NCBI GenBank assembly: GCA_039920345.1
Contig: JBDSDZ010000085.1
Coordinates: 1-6,399, forward strand
DNA from: Croceibacterium_A sp039920345
Lineage (GTDB): Bacteria > Pseudomonadota > Alphaproteobacteria > Sphingomonadales > Sphingomonadaceae
Length of the DNA: 6,399 nucleotides
Reading direction: 5' to 3'
Shown: positions 1 to 5,318 of the stretch, one piece after another
How positions within the stretch are numbered: position 1 is the first letter of the stretch
Layout: each line of letters starts with the position of its first letter
The notes under the pieces: generated by a model
Told to the model about the DNA's origin: nothing
The model's input: the letters and a program-made list of their open reading frames with translations, nothing else
Database searches by the model: none
Program-made: the position numbers and the translations under genes

Positions 1-107
1 TCGGCGACGACTTTCTGGTGGCCGAGATGGAACCCGTCAAAATTGCCCAGCGCAATCACCGCGCCGCGCAAGGCCTGCGGCACCGGGTCGCGGTGGCCGA
101 ACCTCAT
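1..107 (-). CDS. ribF: Riboflavin kinase/FAD synthetase, N-terminal fragment
   Basis: This is the first 35 codons of the bifunctional enzyme that phosphorylates riboflavin to FMN and adenylylates FMN to FAD in the cytoplasm. The rest lies beyond the left edge. The visible part reads MRFGHRDPVPQALRGAVIAL followed by GNFDGFHLGHQ. The latter is the nucleotide-binding GNFDG-x-H-x-GH signature of the FAD synthetase domain, which is N-terminal in RibF. The ATG overlaps the folA stop by one base (TGATG), so translation is probably coupled to folA. A GTG directly before it is an in-frame alternative start. It is the last visible gene of the gpmA-purE-purK-folA operon. The family assignment is firm because of the signature; length and the riboflavin kinase domain cannot be judged. 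Confidence 0.92.
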   Translation of the reverse strand, partial: MRFGHRDPVPQALRGAVIALGNFDGFHLGHQKVVA

Positions 108-589
108 CACCGCCGCTCGAGCGTCACGAAGGCGTAGGCCGGATCGTCACCCTTGGCCGGGTGGTCCTCGCGCGTCTGCACCTGCCATTCGGGGCCAGGC
201 GCGGCCATGAACACGTCGCCGCCGGTATGTTCGAGCACTTCGGTGATCTCGAGCCGGGTGGCGAGGTGCATGAACATCTCGAACGCATCCGCGCCGCCGA
301 TGACGGTGAAGTCGCCGTCGCCTGCCAATTCCAGCGCCTGCTCCAGCGAATGCGCCACTTCGGCGCCCGGCGCGCTCCAGCCCTTCTGCCGGGTGAGCAC
401 GATGTGGCGGCGGCCAGGCAGCAGGCCGGGCAGGCTGTCAAAGGTTTTGCGGCCCATGACCATCGGCATGCCCAGCGTGAGCCGCTTGAAGCGCTGCAGG
501 TCCTCGCGGATCTTCCACGGTACGTCGTTGTCTTGCGCGATGGTGCCATCGAGCGCGCGCGCGACCACGTAGATCACCTGCCGCGCCAT
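107..589 (-). CDS. folA: Dihydrofolate reductase
   Basis: Reduces dihydrofolate to tetrahydrofolate with NADPH in the cytoplasm, supplying one-carbon carriers for purine, thymidylate and methionine synthesis. The 160 residues match the usual length (E. coli 159). Visible motifs are the Met20-loop region with PW at 24-25, the substrate-binding acid D30 in REDLQRFKR (E. coli D27), the NADPH-binding MGRKTFDSLPG-LLPGRRHIVLTR block at about 45-67, and VIGGADAFEMF near residue 97. The C-terminus YAFVTLERR resembles the E. coli end. Two positions differ from E. coli: Gly15 is Ala18 and Pro25 is Arg28. The start ATG overlaps the purK stop (TGATG) and has no strong Shine-Dalgarno, so reinitiation after purK is likely. 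There is no thyA next to it in this window. Confidence 0.96.
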   Translation of the reverse strand: MARQVIYVVARALDGTIAQDNDVPWKIREDLQRFKRLTLGMPMVMGRKTFDSLPGLLPGRRHIVLTRQKGWSAPGAEVAHSLEQALELAGDGDFTVIGGADAFEMFMHLATRLEITEVLEHTGGDVFMAAPGPEWQVQTREDHPAKGDDPAYAFVTLERR

Positions 590-1641
590 CAGCCCAGTTT
601 CGTCACATGGCCCATCTTGCGCCCGTCGCGCGCCTCGGCCTTGCCGTAGAGATGGAGGTGCGCGGCGGAATCGGCGAGGATCGCGGCGGTCTGCCCCGCG
701 ACATCGCCGATCAGGTTGGTCATTTGCATTGCGCGGCCAATCGAGGCGGTATCGCCGAGCGGCAACCCGCAGATCGCCCGCACATGATTTTCGAACTGGC
801 TGGTGACCGCGCCTTCGATTGTCCAGTGGCCCGAATTGTGCACGCGGGGGGCCATTTCATTGAACACCGGGCCCTGCGTGGTGGCGAAGAACTCGAGCGT
901 CAGCACCCCGACATAATCGAGCGCTTCGGCCACGGCGCGCGCCAGCCTGCGCGCTTCGGGCACTTGTTCCCCGATCAGCGCCGGTGCGGGCAGGGTCGAG
1001 CGCGCGAGGATGCCGTCCTCGTGCACGTTCTGCGTGCTGTCCCAAAAGCGCAGATCGCCATCACGACCGCGCACCAGGATGACCGAAAATTCGGCTTCGA
1101 AGCGGACCAGCCCTTCGTAAACCAGCCCGTTGTTGGGCACCCGCAGGCCCGCAACCTCGCTCGCCGAATTGACCCGCCACTGGCCCTTGCCGTCATAGCC
1201 GTCGCGGCGGGTTTTGAGGATGCCGGGGGTGCCGGTGCGCTCGATCGCGTCGTGCAGTTCGGCGTCGCTTTCGACGGCAGCGAAAGGCGCGGCGCGGCCG
1301 CCGAACTCTTCGGCAAAGCGTTTTTCCCGCAGCCGGTCCTGCGCCACTTCGAGCGCGCGGGTGCTGGGGGCTAGCCGGTCATGCGGAATGGCGGTCAGGG
1401 GTGCGACCGGCACGTTCTCGAACTCGTATGTGACCACGTTGCATTCGAGCGCGAACGCGGCAATCGCCGCGCGGTCGTGCCAGTCGCCGCAGGTGAACGC
1501 CGTGCTGACTTCGGCGGCGACGCTGTCACGGTCGGGCGAATAGACGTGGCACTTATAGCCGAGCTGCGCGGCGGCCATGGCCAGCATCCGCCCAAGCTGG
1601 CCGCCGCCCAGGATGCCGATGGTCGAACCGGGAAGTATCAT
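589..1641 (-). CDS. purK: N5-carboxyaminoimidazole ribonucleotide synthase
   Basis: Converts AIR, ATP and bicarbonate to N5-CAIR in de novo purine synthesis; PurE takes the product. The 350 residues agree with the PurK family. The N-terminal preATP-grasp motif GILGGGQLGRML lies at 9-20, EFENVPVAPL near 73, and the ATP-grasp signature ILKTRRDGYDGKGQ near 140. FNEMAPRVHNSGHWTIEGA, typical of the metal- and phosphate-binding end of the fold, follows at about 275-295. It ends LYGKAEARDGRKMGHVTKLG. The frame stays open up to 1878, but that extension is Arg/Cys-rich shadow sequence overlapping purE. The ATG at 1641 gives the canonical N-terminus and sits four bases after the purE stop. The stop overlaps the folA start by one base. 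Confidence 0.96.
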   Translation of the reverse strand: MILPGSTIGILGGGQLGRMLAMAAAQLGYKCHVYSPDRDSVAAEVSTAFTCGDWHDRAAIAAFALECNVVTYEFENVPVAPLTAIPHDRLAPSTRALEVAQDRLREKRFAEEFGGRAAPFAAVESDAELHDAIERTGTPGILKTRRDGYDGKGQWRVNSASEVAGLRVPNNGLVYEGLVRFEAEFSVILVRGRDGDLRFWDSTQNVHEDGILARSTLPAPALIGEQVPEARRLARAVAEALDYVGVLTLEFFATTQGPVFNEMAPRVHNSGHWTIEGAVTSQFENHVRAICGLPLGDTASIGRAMQMTNLIGDVAGQTAAILADSAAHLHLYGKAEARDGRKMGHVTKLG

Positions 1642-1645
1642 CCGC

Positions 1646-2143
1646 TCAGGTATCGGTCGGCGTTTCGGCGACCGCCCCGGTTTGCGCCGCGCGCCACGCC
1701 TGCAGCCGGGTGGCGAGCCCCTCGTCCGACAGCGCCAGGATGGCGGCGGCGAGCAGCCCGGCGTTGGTCGCGCCCGCCTCGCCAATCGCCAGTGTGCCGA
1801 CCGGGATACCCGCCGGCATCTGCACGATCGACAGCAGACTGTCCTGCCCCGACAGCGCTTTCGATTGCACCGGCACACCGAGGACTGGAAGGTGGGTAAG
1901 CGAGGAGACCATGCCCGGCAAATGTGCCGCGCCGCCCGCCCCGGCGATAATCACCTTGAATCCGTCTGCCGCCGCGCCCTTGGCGAAATCGACCATCCGT
2001 TCGGGCGTGCGGTGCGCGGAGACAATGCGCGCCTCGTAAGCGACGCCCAAAGCATCGAGCACATCGGCGGCGCGCTTCATGGTCGACCAGTCAGACTGGC
2101 TGCCCATGACGATGGCTACCGGCGGTTTTGCTGCTGTCCCCAT
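1646..2143 (-). CDS. purE: N5-carboxyaminoimidazole ribonucleotide mutase
   Basis: Isomerises N5-CAIR to CAIR, the step after PurK in purine synthesis; class I PurE forms octamers. The 165 residues hold all expected signatures: MGSQSDW at 13-19, SAHRTPER with the catalytic-site histidine H44, the glycine-rich GAGGAAHLPGM near 85, GVPVQ, and the long C-terminal block LLSIVQMPAGIPVGTLAIGE followed by AGATNAGLLAAAIL. Presence of purK alongside points to the bacterial two-step route, not the direct AIR carboxylase. The ATG at 2143 follows the gpmA stop with one base between and has a good Shine-Dalgarno (GAAGGA at 2157-2152, eight bases away) inside the end of gpmA. Confidence 0.97.
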   Translation of the reverse strand: MGTAAKPPVAIVMGSQSDWSTMKRAADVLDALGVAYEARIVSAHRTPERMVDFAKGAAADGFKVIIAGAGGAAHLPGMVSSLTHLPVLGVPVQSKALSGQDSLLSIVQMPAGIPVGTLAIGEAGATNAGLLAAAILALSDEGLATRLQAWRAAQTGAVAETPTDT

Positions 2144-2144
2144 C

Positions 2145-2873
2145 TCAACGATCCTTCAGGTAATGCCGCTCACCCGCGCGCATTTCCGCGTCGAATTGAT
2201 AGACGATCGGCTGGCCGGTGGGAATCTCGAGCCCGGTGATGTCCGCATCCGAAATCCCCGACAGGTGCTTGACCAGCGCCCGCAGCGAATTGCCGTGGGC
2301 CGAAACGATCACCGTCTCGCCCGCCGCCAGTTGCGGCAGGATCGCGCTTTGCCAATAGGGCAGCACGCGCTCGATGGTCAGCTTGAGGCTTTCCGTCGTG
2401 GGAATGGCGATCCCGGCATAACGCGGATCGGCGGAAAGATCGTAGAGCCCGCCGGGGTCCATCGGAGGCGGGGGGACATCGAAACTGCGGCGCCACACCT
2501 TGACCTGCTCGTCGCCGTGTTTGGCCGCGGTCTGCGCCTTGTCGAGCCCGGTGAGCCCGCCGTAGTGGCGCTCATTCAGCCGCCAATCCTTGGTTTCGGG
2601 GACCCACAACCGCCCGCAAGTCTCCAGCGCCAGGTGCAGCGTACGGATCGCGCGGGTCTGGAGCGAGGTGAACGCAACCGTGGGCAGCAATCCCTTTTCG
2701 GCCAGCAATTCGCCCGCTGCGCGCGCTTCGGCCACGCCCTTTTCGGTCAGGTCCACGTCCCACCAGCCGGTAAAGCGGTTTTCGAGATTCCACTGGCTCT
2801 GGCCATGGCGCACCAGGATCAGGGTTGCGGCAGTCGGGCTGGGCACGGGAGAGGTCGCTCCTGGGGAATTCAC
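2145..2873 (-). CDS. gpmA: 2,3-bisphosphoglycerate-dependent phosphoglycerate mutase
   Basis: Interconverts 3- and 2-phosphoglycerate in glycolysis and gluconeogenesis through a phosphohistidine. With the GTG at 2873 it has 242 residues (E. coli GpmA 250). The phosphorylated histidine is H23 in LVRHGQSQWNLENRFTGWWD, the catalytic glutamate is in LNERHYGGLTG, and the second active-site histidine is H193 in SAHGNSLRAL. These identify the cofactor-dependent type. The start is uncertain: residues 1-16 are Ser/Pro/Ala-rich and atypical, and a second in-frame GTG at 2846 (residue 10) has an AGGAG 11 bases upstream. It lies 13 bases after a 51-residue protein gene and one base before purE, so it belongs to the operon. 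Confidence 0.95.
   Translation of the reverse strand: MNSPGATSPVPSPTAATLILVRHGQSQWNLENRFTGWWDVDLTEKGVAEARAAGELLAEKGLLPTVAFTSLQTRAIRTLHLALETCGRLWVPETKDWRLNERHYGGLTGLDKAQTAAKHGDEQVKVWRRSFDVPPPPMDPGGLYDLSADPRYAGIAIPTTESLKLTIERVLPYWQSAILPQLAAGETVIVSAHGNSLRALVKHLSGISDADITGLEIPTGQPIVYQFDAEMRAGERHYLKDR
2152..2157 (-). promoter_or_regulatory. purE ribosome binding site
   Basis: GAAGGA on the minus strand, eight bases before the purE ATG and inside the last codons of gpmA. It confirms the purE start and shows that purE has its own translation signal despite the one-base gap to gpmA. Confidence 0.7.
2858..2862 (-). promoter_or_regulatory. Possible ribosome binding site for a shorter gpmA start
   Basis: AGGAG on the minus strand, 11 bases before the in-frame GTG at 2846. 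It is the best purine-rich site near the beginning of gpmA; before the GTG at 2873 only GGGTGG is seen. The spacing is slightly long, so it supports the shorter start without proving it. Confidence 0.35.
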
Positions 2874-2886
2874 GGAGCGCCACCCG

Positions 2887-3042
2887 TTAGCGAGGCGGGT
2901 CCTTTTTGGGAAGGGGCTGAACCGGCGCCGCCTCCGGTGCCGCCTCCATCGCCCGGGCCTGCGCCTTCCTCAGCCGCAGGTTCTCGCGCAGCTTGGCGGC
3001 AAGCCGTTCTTCGCGCGATGGCGGTGCCCGATTGTCACTCAT
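2887..3042 (-). CDS. Small charged hypothetical protein heading the gpmA operon
   Basis: This encodes 51 residues with no recognised domain. Residues 9-35 (SREERLAAKLRENLRLRKAQ and onward) are strongly charged and should form a basic amphipathic helix. Residues 36-51 are rich in Pro, Ala and Lys and probably disordered. I recall similar short proteins with an REERLAAKLRENLRRRKAQAR-like core in other sphingomonads, but cannot verify it. The frame stays open upstream to 3249, but that stretch is the antisense of a tRNA. The ATG at 3042 has AAGG eight bases upstream (3054-3051). It ends 13 bases before the gpmA GTG, so co-transcription is likely. No signal peptide or membrane segment is seen. 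A role in nucleic acid or ribosome binding is possible from charge alone, which is weak evidence. Confidence 0.75.
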   Translation of the reverse strand: MSDNRAPPSREERLAAKLRENLRLRKAQARAMEAAPEAAPVQPLPKKDPPR

Positions 3043-3085
3043 GGTCGCTACCTTGCCGCGATTGCCCGGCGCCCTCAAGCACAGC

Positions 3086-3113
3086 TTGACATGCCAGCCG
3101 CTCCCGACAATAG
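3086..3113 (+). promoter_or_regulatory. Promoter of the tRNA-Thr gene
   Basis: A perfect -35 hexamer TTGACA (3086-3091) is followed after 16 bases by CAATAG (3108-3113), a moderate -10. The bases just after are GC-rich (CGCGCCCC), as in the discriminators of stringently controlled stable-RNA promoters. Initiation would fall near 3120, about 13 bases before the mature tRNA. The same gap of about 90 bp must hold the promoter of the gpmA operon on the other strand; no convincing match was found for it. Confidence 0.6.
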
Positions 3114-3132
3114 CGCGCCCCTGTTTTCCGGC

Positions 3133-3207
3133 GCTGCTGTAGCTCAGTGGTAGAGCGCACCCTTGGTAAGGGTGAGGTCGGGAGTTCAATCCTCCCCAGC
3201 AGCACCA
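3133..3207 (+). tRNA. tRNA-Thr (anticodon GGU)
   Basis: Complete cloverleaf of 75 nt with encoded CCA. The acceptor arm GCTGCTG/CAGCAGC (3133-3139 with 3197-3203) pairs perfectly. The D arm is GCTC-AGTGGTA-GAGC at 3142-3156. The anticodon arm is CACCC-TTGGTAA-GGGTG at 3158-3174 with anticodon GGT at 3165-3167. The variable loop is AGGTC, the T arm is GGGAG-TTCAATC-CTCCC at 3180-3196, the discriminator is A3204 and CCA lies at 3205-3207. The anticodon reads ACC and ACU threonine codons. It is a single gene, not a cluster, with a promoter upstream and a hairpin terminator 43 bases downstream. No integrase or duplicated tRNA end is seen, so there is no sign of an integrated element here. Confidence 0.96.
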
Positions 3208-3222
3208 TTCAAAGCATTCCCG

Positions 3223-3250
3223 CCCGCGCAAACAAACCCGCGCAAACAAA
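3223..3250. repeat. Perfect 14-bp tandem duplication
   Basis: CCCGCGCAAACAAA occurs twice head to tail (3223-3236 and 3237-3250), just after the tRNA gene. The second copy runs into the A-rich flank of the hairpin at 3250-3277. It looks like a recent slippage or small duplication. In minus-strand transcripts it gives two TTTGTTTG tracts after the hairpin, which could lengthen the U-rich release region. Confidence 0.85.
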
Positions 3251-3277
3251 AAGGCCCCGGTCGAAGCCGAAGCCTTT
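3248..3277. terminator. Probable bidirectional rho-independent terminator
   Basis: An inverted repeat AAAGGC-cc-CGG-tcgaag-CCG-aa-GCCTTT (3250-3277) lies between the convergent tRNA-Thr and PRC-barrel genes. On the minus strand the stem is followed by TTTTTGTTTG, a good release tract 60-90 bases after the PRC-barrel stop. On the plus strand it ends in a shorter TTT, so it would serve the tRNA less efficiently. The symmetrical internal mismatches weaken the stem slightly. Confidence 0.75.
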
Positions 3278-3334
3278 CGGCGAATGTCTTGGCCTGGCCG
3301 GTCTTGCGCCGCGCTAGGCTTAAGGGTCGACTGA

Positions 3335-3766
3335 TCAGTAGATCACGCCGTAGTACGTGTAGACGCTCTCGCCGTAGTTGCGGTCGTAGTCTGGTTCGGC
3401 ATCGCGCTTGAAGCTGGGGCCCTTTTCGAGCTGCTCCTTGCTGATGTCGACCACGTAGCCGTCACGTTCGGTGTCATAGTCGAGCTTGTCCCACGGCAGC
3501 GGGTGGAAGCTTTCACCCATTCCGAGGAAACCCCCGAAGCTCATCACCGCATATTCCGCGCGGCCCGAGCGCTTGCCGATCATCACGTGATCGATCGAGC
3601 CCATTTTGTCGCCGCTTGGTGAGTACACCGTCGTCCCCTCGACCTTGTTCGAGCTGATCAAGCGACTGGTTTCGTCGCGCTCCACCGGGCGGCTGCGATC
3701 GAATTCGCGACGCTTCTCAAGCGTCGCATCTGAGTAGGTCTGACGGTTCTGGGTTGTCTGGTTCAT
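3335..3766 (-). CDS. PRC-barrel domain protein
   Basis: This encodes 143 residues, cytoplasmic by absence of signal peptide or membrane segments. Residues about 35-118 (LISSNKVEGTTVYSPSGDKM, then GSIDHVMIGKRSGRAEYAVM and SFGGFLGMGESFHPLPWDKL) form a PRC-barrel, the small beta-barrel also found in photosynthetic reaction centre subunit H and RimM. The N-terminal 34 residues are polar and charged. The tail (DYDRNYGESVYTYYGVIY) is rich in Tyr and Asp. Stand-alone proteins of this type are common in alphaproteobacteria, often near stress genes; a specific function is not known to me. The start at 3766 is chosen over the ATG at 3775 because GGAAGGA touches the upstream ATG but lies eight bases before this one. 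A terminator follows at 3277-3248. Confidence 0.88.
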   Translation of the reverse strand: MNQTTQNRQTYSDATLEKRREFDRSRPVERDETSRLISSNKVEGTTVYSPSGDKMGSIDHVMIGKRSGRAEYAVMSFGGFLGMGESFHPLPWDKLDYDTERDGYVVDISKEQLEKGPSFKRDAEPDYDRNYGESVYTYYGVIY

Positions 3767-3774
3767 GTGAGCCA

Positions 3775-3781
3775 TCCTTCC
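3775..3781 (-). promoter_or_regulatory. Ribosome binding site deciding the PRC-barrel start
   Basis: GGAAGGA on the minus strand ends exactly at the A of the upstream ATG (3775). That ATG is too close to be read from it. The in-frame ATG at 3766 is eight bases away, a normal spacing, so translation should begin there. Confidence 0.65.
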
Positions 3782-3835
3782 GGTTAGCCAACGAGCGAGC
3801 CCGCCCTCGGGTGAGGCGCGGGGTCTAGCGGTCTT

Positions 3836-3866
3836 AATAAAAGCTCTACCCGCATCAGCGGGGAGC
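3836..3866 (-). terminator. Terminator-like hairpin after the acetyltransferase gene
   Basis: Read on the minus strand, GCTC-CCCGC-tgat-GCGGG-ta-GAGC forms a nine-pair stem with a two-base bulge, followed by TTTTATTAAG. It is about 90 bases after the GNAT stop and 70 bases before the PRC-barrel start. It could end the GNAT transcript. If the PRC-barrel gene is transcribed from further upstream, it would act as an attenuator. Confidence 0.55.
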
Positions 3867-3902
3867 GATGGCCGCCAGCCTCATCGGCCGGTGTACTTAG
3901 AC

Positions 3903-3928
3903 AATGGCTGACAAGGCGGTTTCGTTCC
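3903..3928 (-). promoter_or_regulatory. Weak EcfG-like promoter match
   Basis: GGAAC (3928-3924), then 17 bases, then CATT (3906-3903) on the minus strand. The general stress sigma factor EcfG of alphaproteobacteria recognises GGAAC-N16/17-CGTT, so there is one mismatch in the -10. It points toward the PRC-barrel gene but would leave a leader of about 130 bases holding the hairpin at 3866-3836. It may be chance. Confidence 0.3.
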
Positions 3929-3956
3929 GAGAAAGGTTTAAAATCCACAAGTTAGT

Positions 3957-4262
3957 TCAGCTCGGCGGAACGGCCAGCACATCTGCCCACTCGGGATGGC
4001 GCCGGAAAGCGGCTTCGACATAGCTGCACTGCGGCACGATCTTGAACCCCTGCGCACGCGCGTCGGAAATCAGCGCATCGACCAGTTTGGCCGCGATCCC
4101 GGTTCCGCGCGCTTCGGGCGGCACGAAGGTATGATCGGCGATCCGCGCCTCGCCGCGCGCGACCCAGGTCAGCTCGGCCTGCCGCGAAGAACCGGGCACT
4201 TGGGCACGGTAAGCCCCGTGGGTGGTCTCGTCGCTGCGGGTAATCTCGATCGCGTCGCTCAT
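3957..4262 (-). CDS. Small GNAT-type N-acetyltransferase (YjdJ/NATD1-like)
   Basis: This encodes 101 residues, the length of the minimal GNAT family COG2388, which retains little more than the acetyl-CoA-binding core. HTFVPPEARGTGIAAKLVDA (44-63) contains the pyrophosphate-binding ARGTGIA loop and the following helix. The segment GFKIVPQCSYVEAAFRRHPE (72-91) carries Cys79 at the position where this family has a conserved cysteine, followed by the usual RRHPE-W end. Natural substrates of the family are poorly known. The ATG at 4262 has AAGGAG ten bases upstream (4278-4273). It is divergent from the threonine aldolase gene with about 50 bp between starts, so regulatory sites must overlap. Family assignment is good; substrate is unknown. 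Confidence 0.88.
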   Translation of the reverse strand: MSDAIEITRSDETTHGAYRAQVPGSSRQAELTWVARGEARIADHTFVPPEARGTGIAAKLVDALISDARAQGFKIVPQCSYVEAAFRRHPEWADVLAVPPS

Positions 4263-4315
4263 GTCGGGGTGTCTCCTTCTTGCCTAGAACCTTTCGCCAA
4301 GCCATGGCGTTCCGC

Positions 4316-5311
4316 ATGCAATTCCTGTCCGACAACGCCGCCGCGGTCCATCCCCAGGTGTGGGACGCGATGCGCGCCGCCGATGGCGCCGATACGCCCT
4401 ACGATACCGACGCGCTGAGCCGCCGGCTCGATGACACGTTCAGTACCCTGTTCGGCAGCGACGTTGCGGTGATGTGGGTCGCGTCGGGCACGGCGGCCAA
4501 CTGCCTGGCGCTGGCGACAATGGTCCCGCCGCACGGCGGTGTGGTGTGTCACCGCGAAGCCCATATCGAGATGGACGAATGCGGCGCGCCGGCCTTCTAC
4601 ACCCACGGCGCCAAGCTGCTGCTGGCCGATGGCGAAGGCGCCAAGCTGACTCCTGAGGCAGTCGAAAGCGTGGTCGGCTCGATCCGCGACGACGTGCACC
4701 AGGTCCAGCCGCATGCGGTGTCGCTGACCCAGGCGACCGAATACGGGATGGTCTATTCGCGCGCAGAGATCGCGGCGCTTGTGGCCCATGCGCGGGGGCG
4801 CAAGCTGTCCGTTCATGTCGACGGGGCGCGCTTTGCCAATGCGGCAGCGCGTCTTGGGTGCGCCCCGCGCGACGTCTGCGGCGAGATCGATGCGCTCAGC
4901 TTCGGCTGCATCAAGAACGGCGGCATGAACGCCGACGCGATCGTGTTCTTCAAGCCCGAACTGGCGCAGGTTGCACGCTATCGCCGCAAACGTGCCGGGC
5001 ACTTGCAGTCGAAAGGCCGCTTCCTCGCGGCGCAAGTGCTGGCGCTGGTCGAAAACGGCTTGTGGCTGGCCAATGCCCGTTGTGCCAATGCTGCGGCCGA
5101 TGAAATTGCCAGCGCCGCGGGCGAGCGTCTGCTCCATCCGGTAGAAGCCAACGAGGTCTTCCTGCGCTGCACCGCCGCCGAGCGCGAGGCGCTGCGTGCG
5201 CTAGGCTTCGGCTTCTACGACTGGGGCCCCGACGCTGCGCGGATGGTTGCGGCATGGGACACCCGGCAGGAACACGCGCAAGCACTGGGCAAGGCGATTG
5301 CCGCGTTGTGA
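4316..5311 (+). CDS. Low-specificity L-threonine aldolase family (PLP enzyme)
   Basis: Predicted to cleave threonine/allo-threonine to glycine and acetaldehyde with pyridoxal phosphate in the cytoplasm. The 331 residues match E. coli LtaE (333). Counting from the ATG at 4316: SGTAAN for the PLP phosphate at 57-62, PLP-stacking H83 in REAHIEMDECGAP, D169 in HVDGARFANAAA for the pyridine nitrogen, and the Schiff-base lysine K200 in LSFGCIKNGGMNADAIVFF. Where E. coli has THNG (H126) this protein has TEYG, as I recall for the other branch of the family. Starts at 4304 (ATG) and 4280 (TTG) are in frame. None has a clear Shine-Dalgarno; 4316 was chosen because it gives the LtaE-like N-terminus (MQFLSDN) and residue numbering. 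Other beta-eliminating activity cannot be excluded. Confidence 0.9.
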   Translation: MQFLSDNAAAVHPQVWDAMRAADGADTPYDTDALSRRLDDTFSTLFGSDVAVMWVASGTAANCLALATMVPPHGGVVCHREAHIEMDECGAPAFYTHGAKLLLADGEGAKLTPEAVESVVGSIRDDVHQVQPHAVSLTQATEYGMVYSRAEIAALVAHARGRKLSVHVDGARFANAAARLGCAPRDVCGEIDALSFGCIKNGGMNADAIVFFKPELAQVARYRRKRAGHLQSKGRFLAAQVLALVENGLWLANARCANAAADEIASAAGERLLHPVEANEVFLRCTAAEREALRALGFGFYDWGPDAARMVAAWDTRQEHAQALGKAIAAL

Positions 5312-5318
5312 CGTGCCG

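Larger units (their letters stand above)
3776..3956. other. Intergenic region between the acetyltransferase and PRC-barrel genes
   Basis: About 180 bp without a supported coding frame. It holds the ribosome binding site, the terminator-like hairpin and the weak promoter match listed separately. A further short inverted repeat CGATG...CATCG flanks 3866-3886. The part nearest the PRC-barrel gene is GC-rich with partial self-complementarity. It has several AT-rich patches (TTAATAAAA, TTTAAAAT) unlike the flanking genes. Confidence 0.6.

Noticed and set aside
607..1374. Long plus-strand open frame antisense to purK.
   Set aside because: Composition reflects high GC on the opposite strand of a real gene; no recognisable domain and no start signal.
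1642..1878. N-terminal extension of purK by 79 codons.
   Set aside because: It is Arg/Cys-rich, overlaps purE in another frame and precedes the canonical PurK N-terminus.
2079..3089. Long plus-strand open frame antisense to gpmA and neighbours, 336 codons.
   Set aside because: It mirrors three real minus-strand genes and has no motif; it is a high-GC shadow frame.
3043..3249. Upstream extension of the small charged protein gene, reading through 3249 on the minus strand.
   Set aside because: The translated stretch is the antisense of tRNA-Thr, a well-known kind of spurious protein (GGLNSRPHPYQGCALPLS-like). The ATG at 3042 has a ribosome binding site.
3223..3250. Tandem repeat as a start of a CRISPR array or iteron cluster.
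   Set aside because: Only two adjacent copies without spacers, no cas or replication gene nearby.
3133..3334. tRNA 3' end as an integration site of a mobile element.
   Set aside because: No integrase, no repeat of the tRNA end and no change in gene content; the 14-bp repeat is unrelated to the tRNA sequence.
4259..5137. Minus-strand open frame antisense to the threonine aldolase gene.
   Set aside because: The plus-strand frame carries all catalytic motifs; the antisense protein is Arg/His-rich without a domain.
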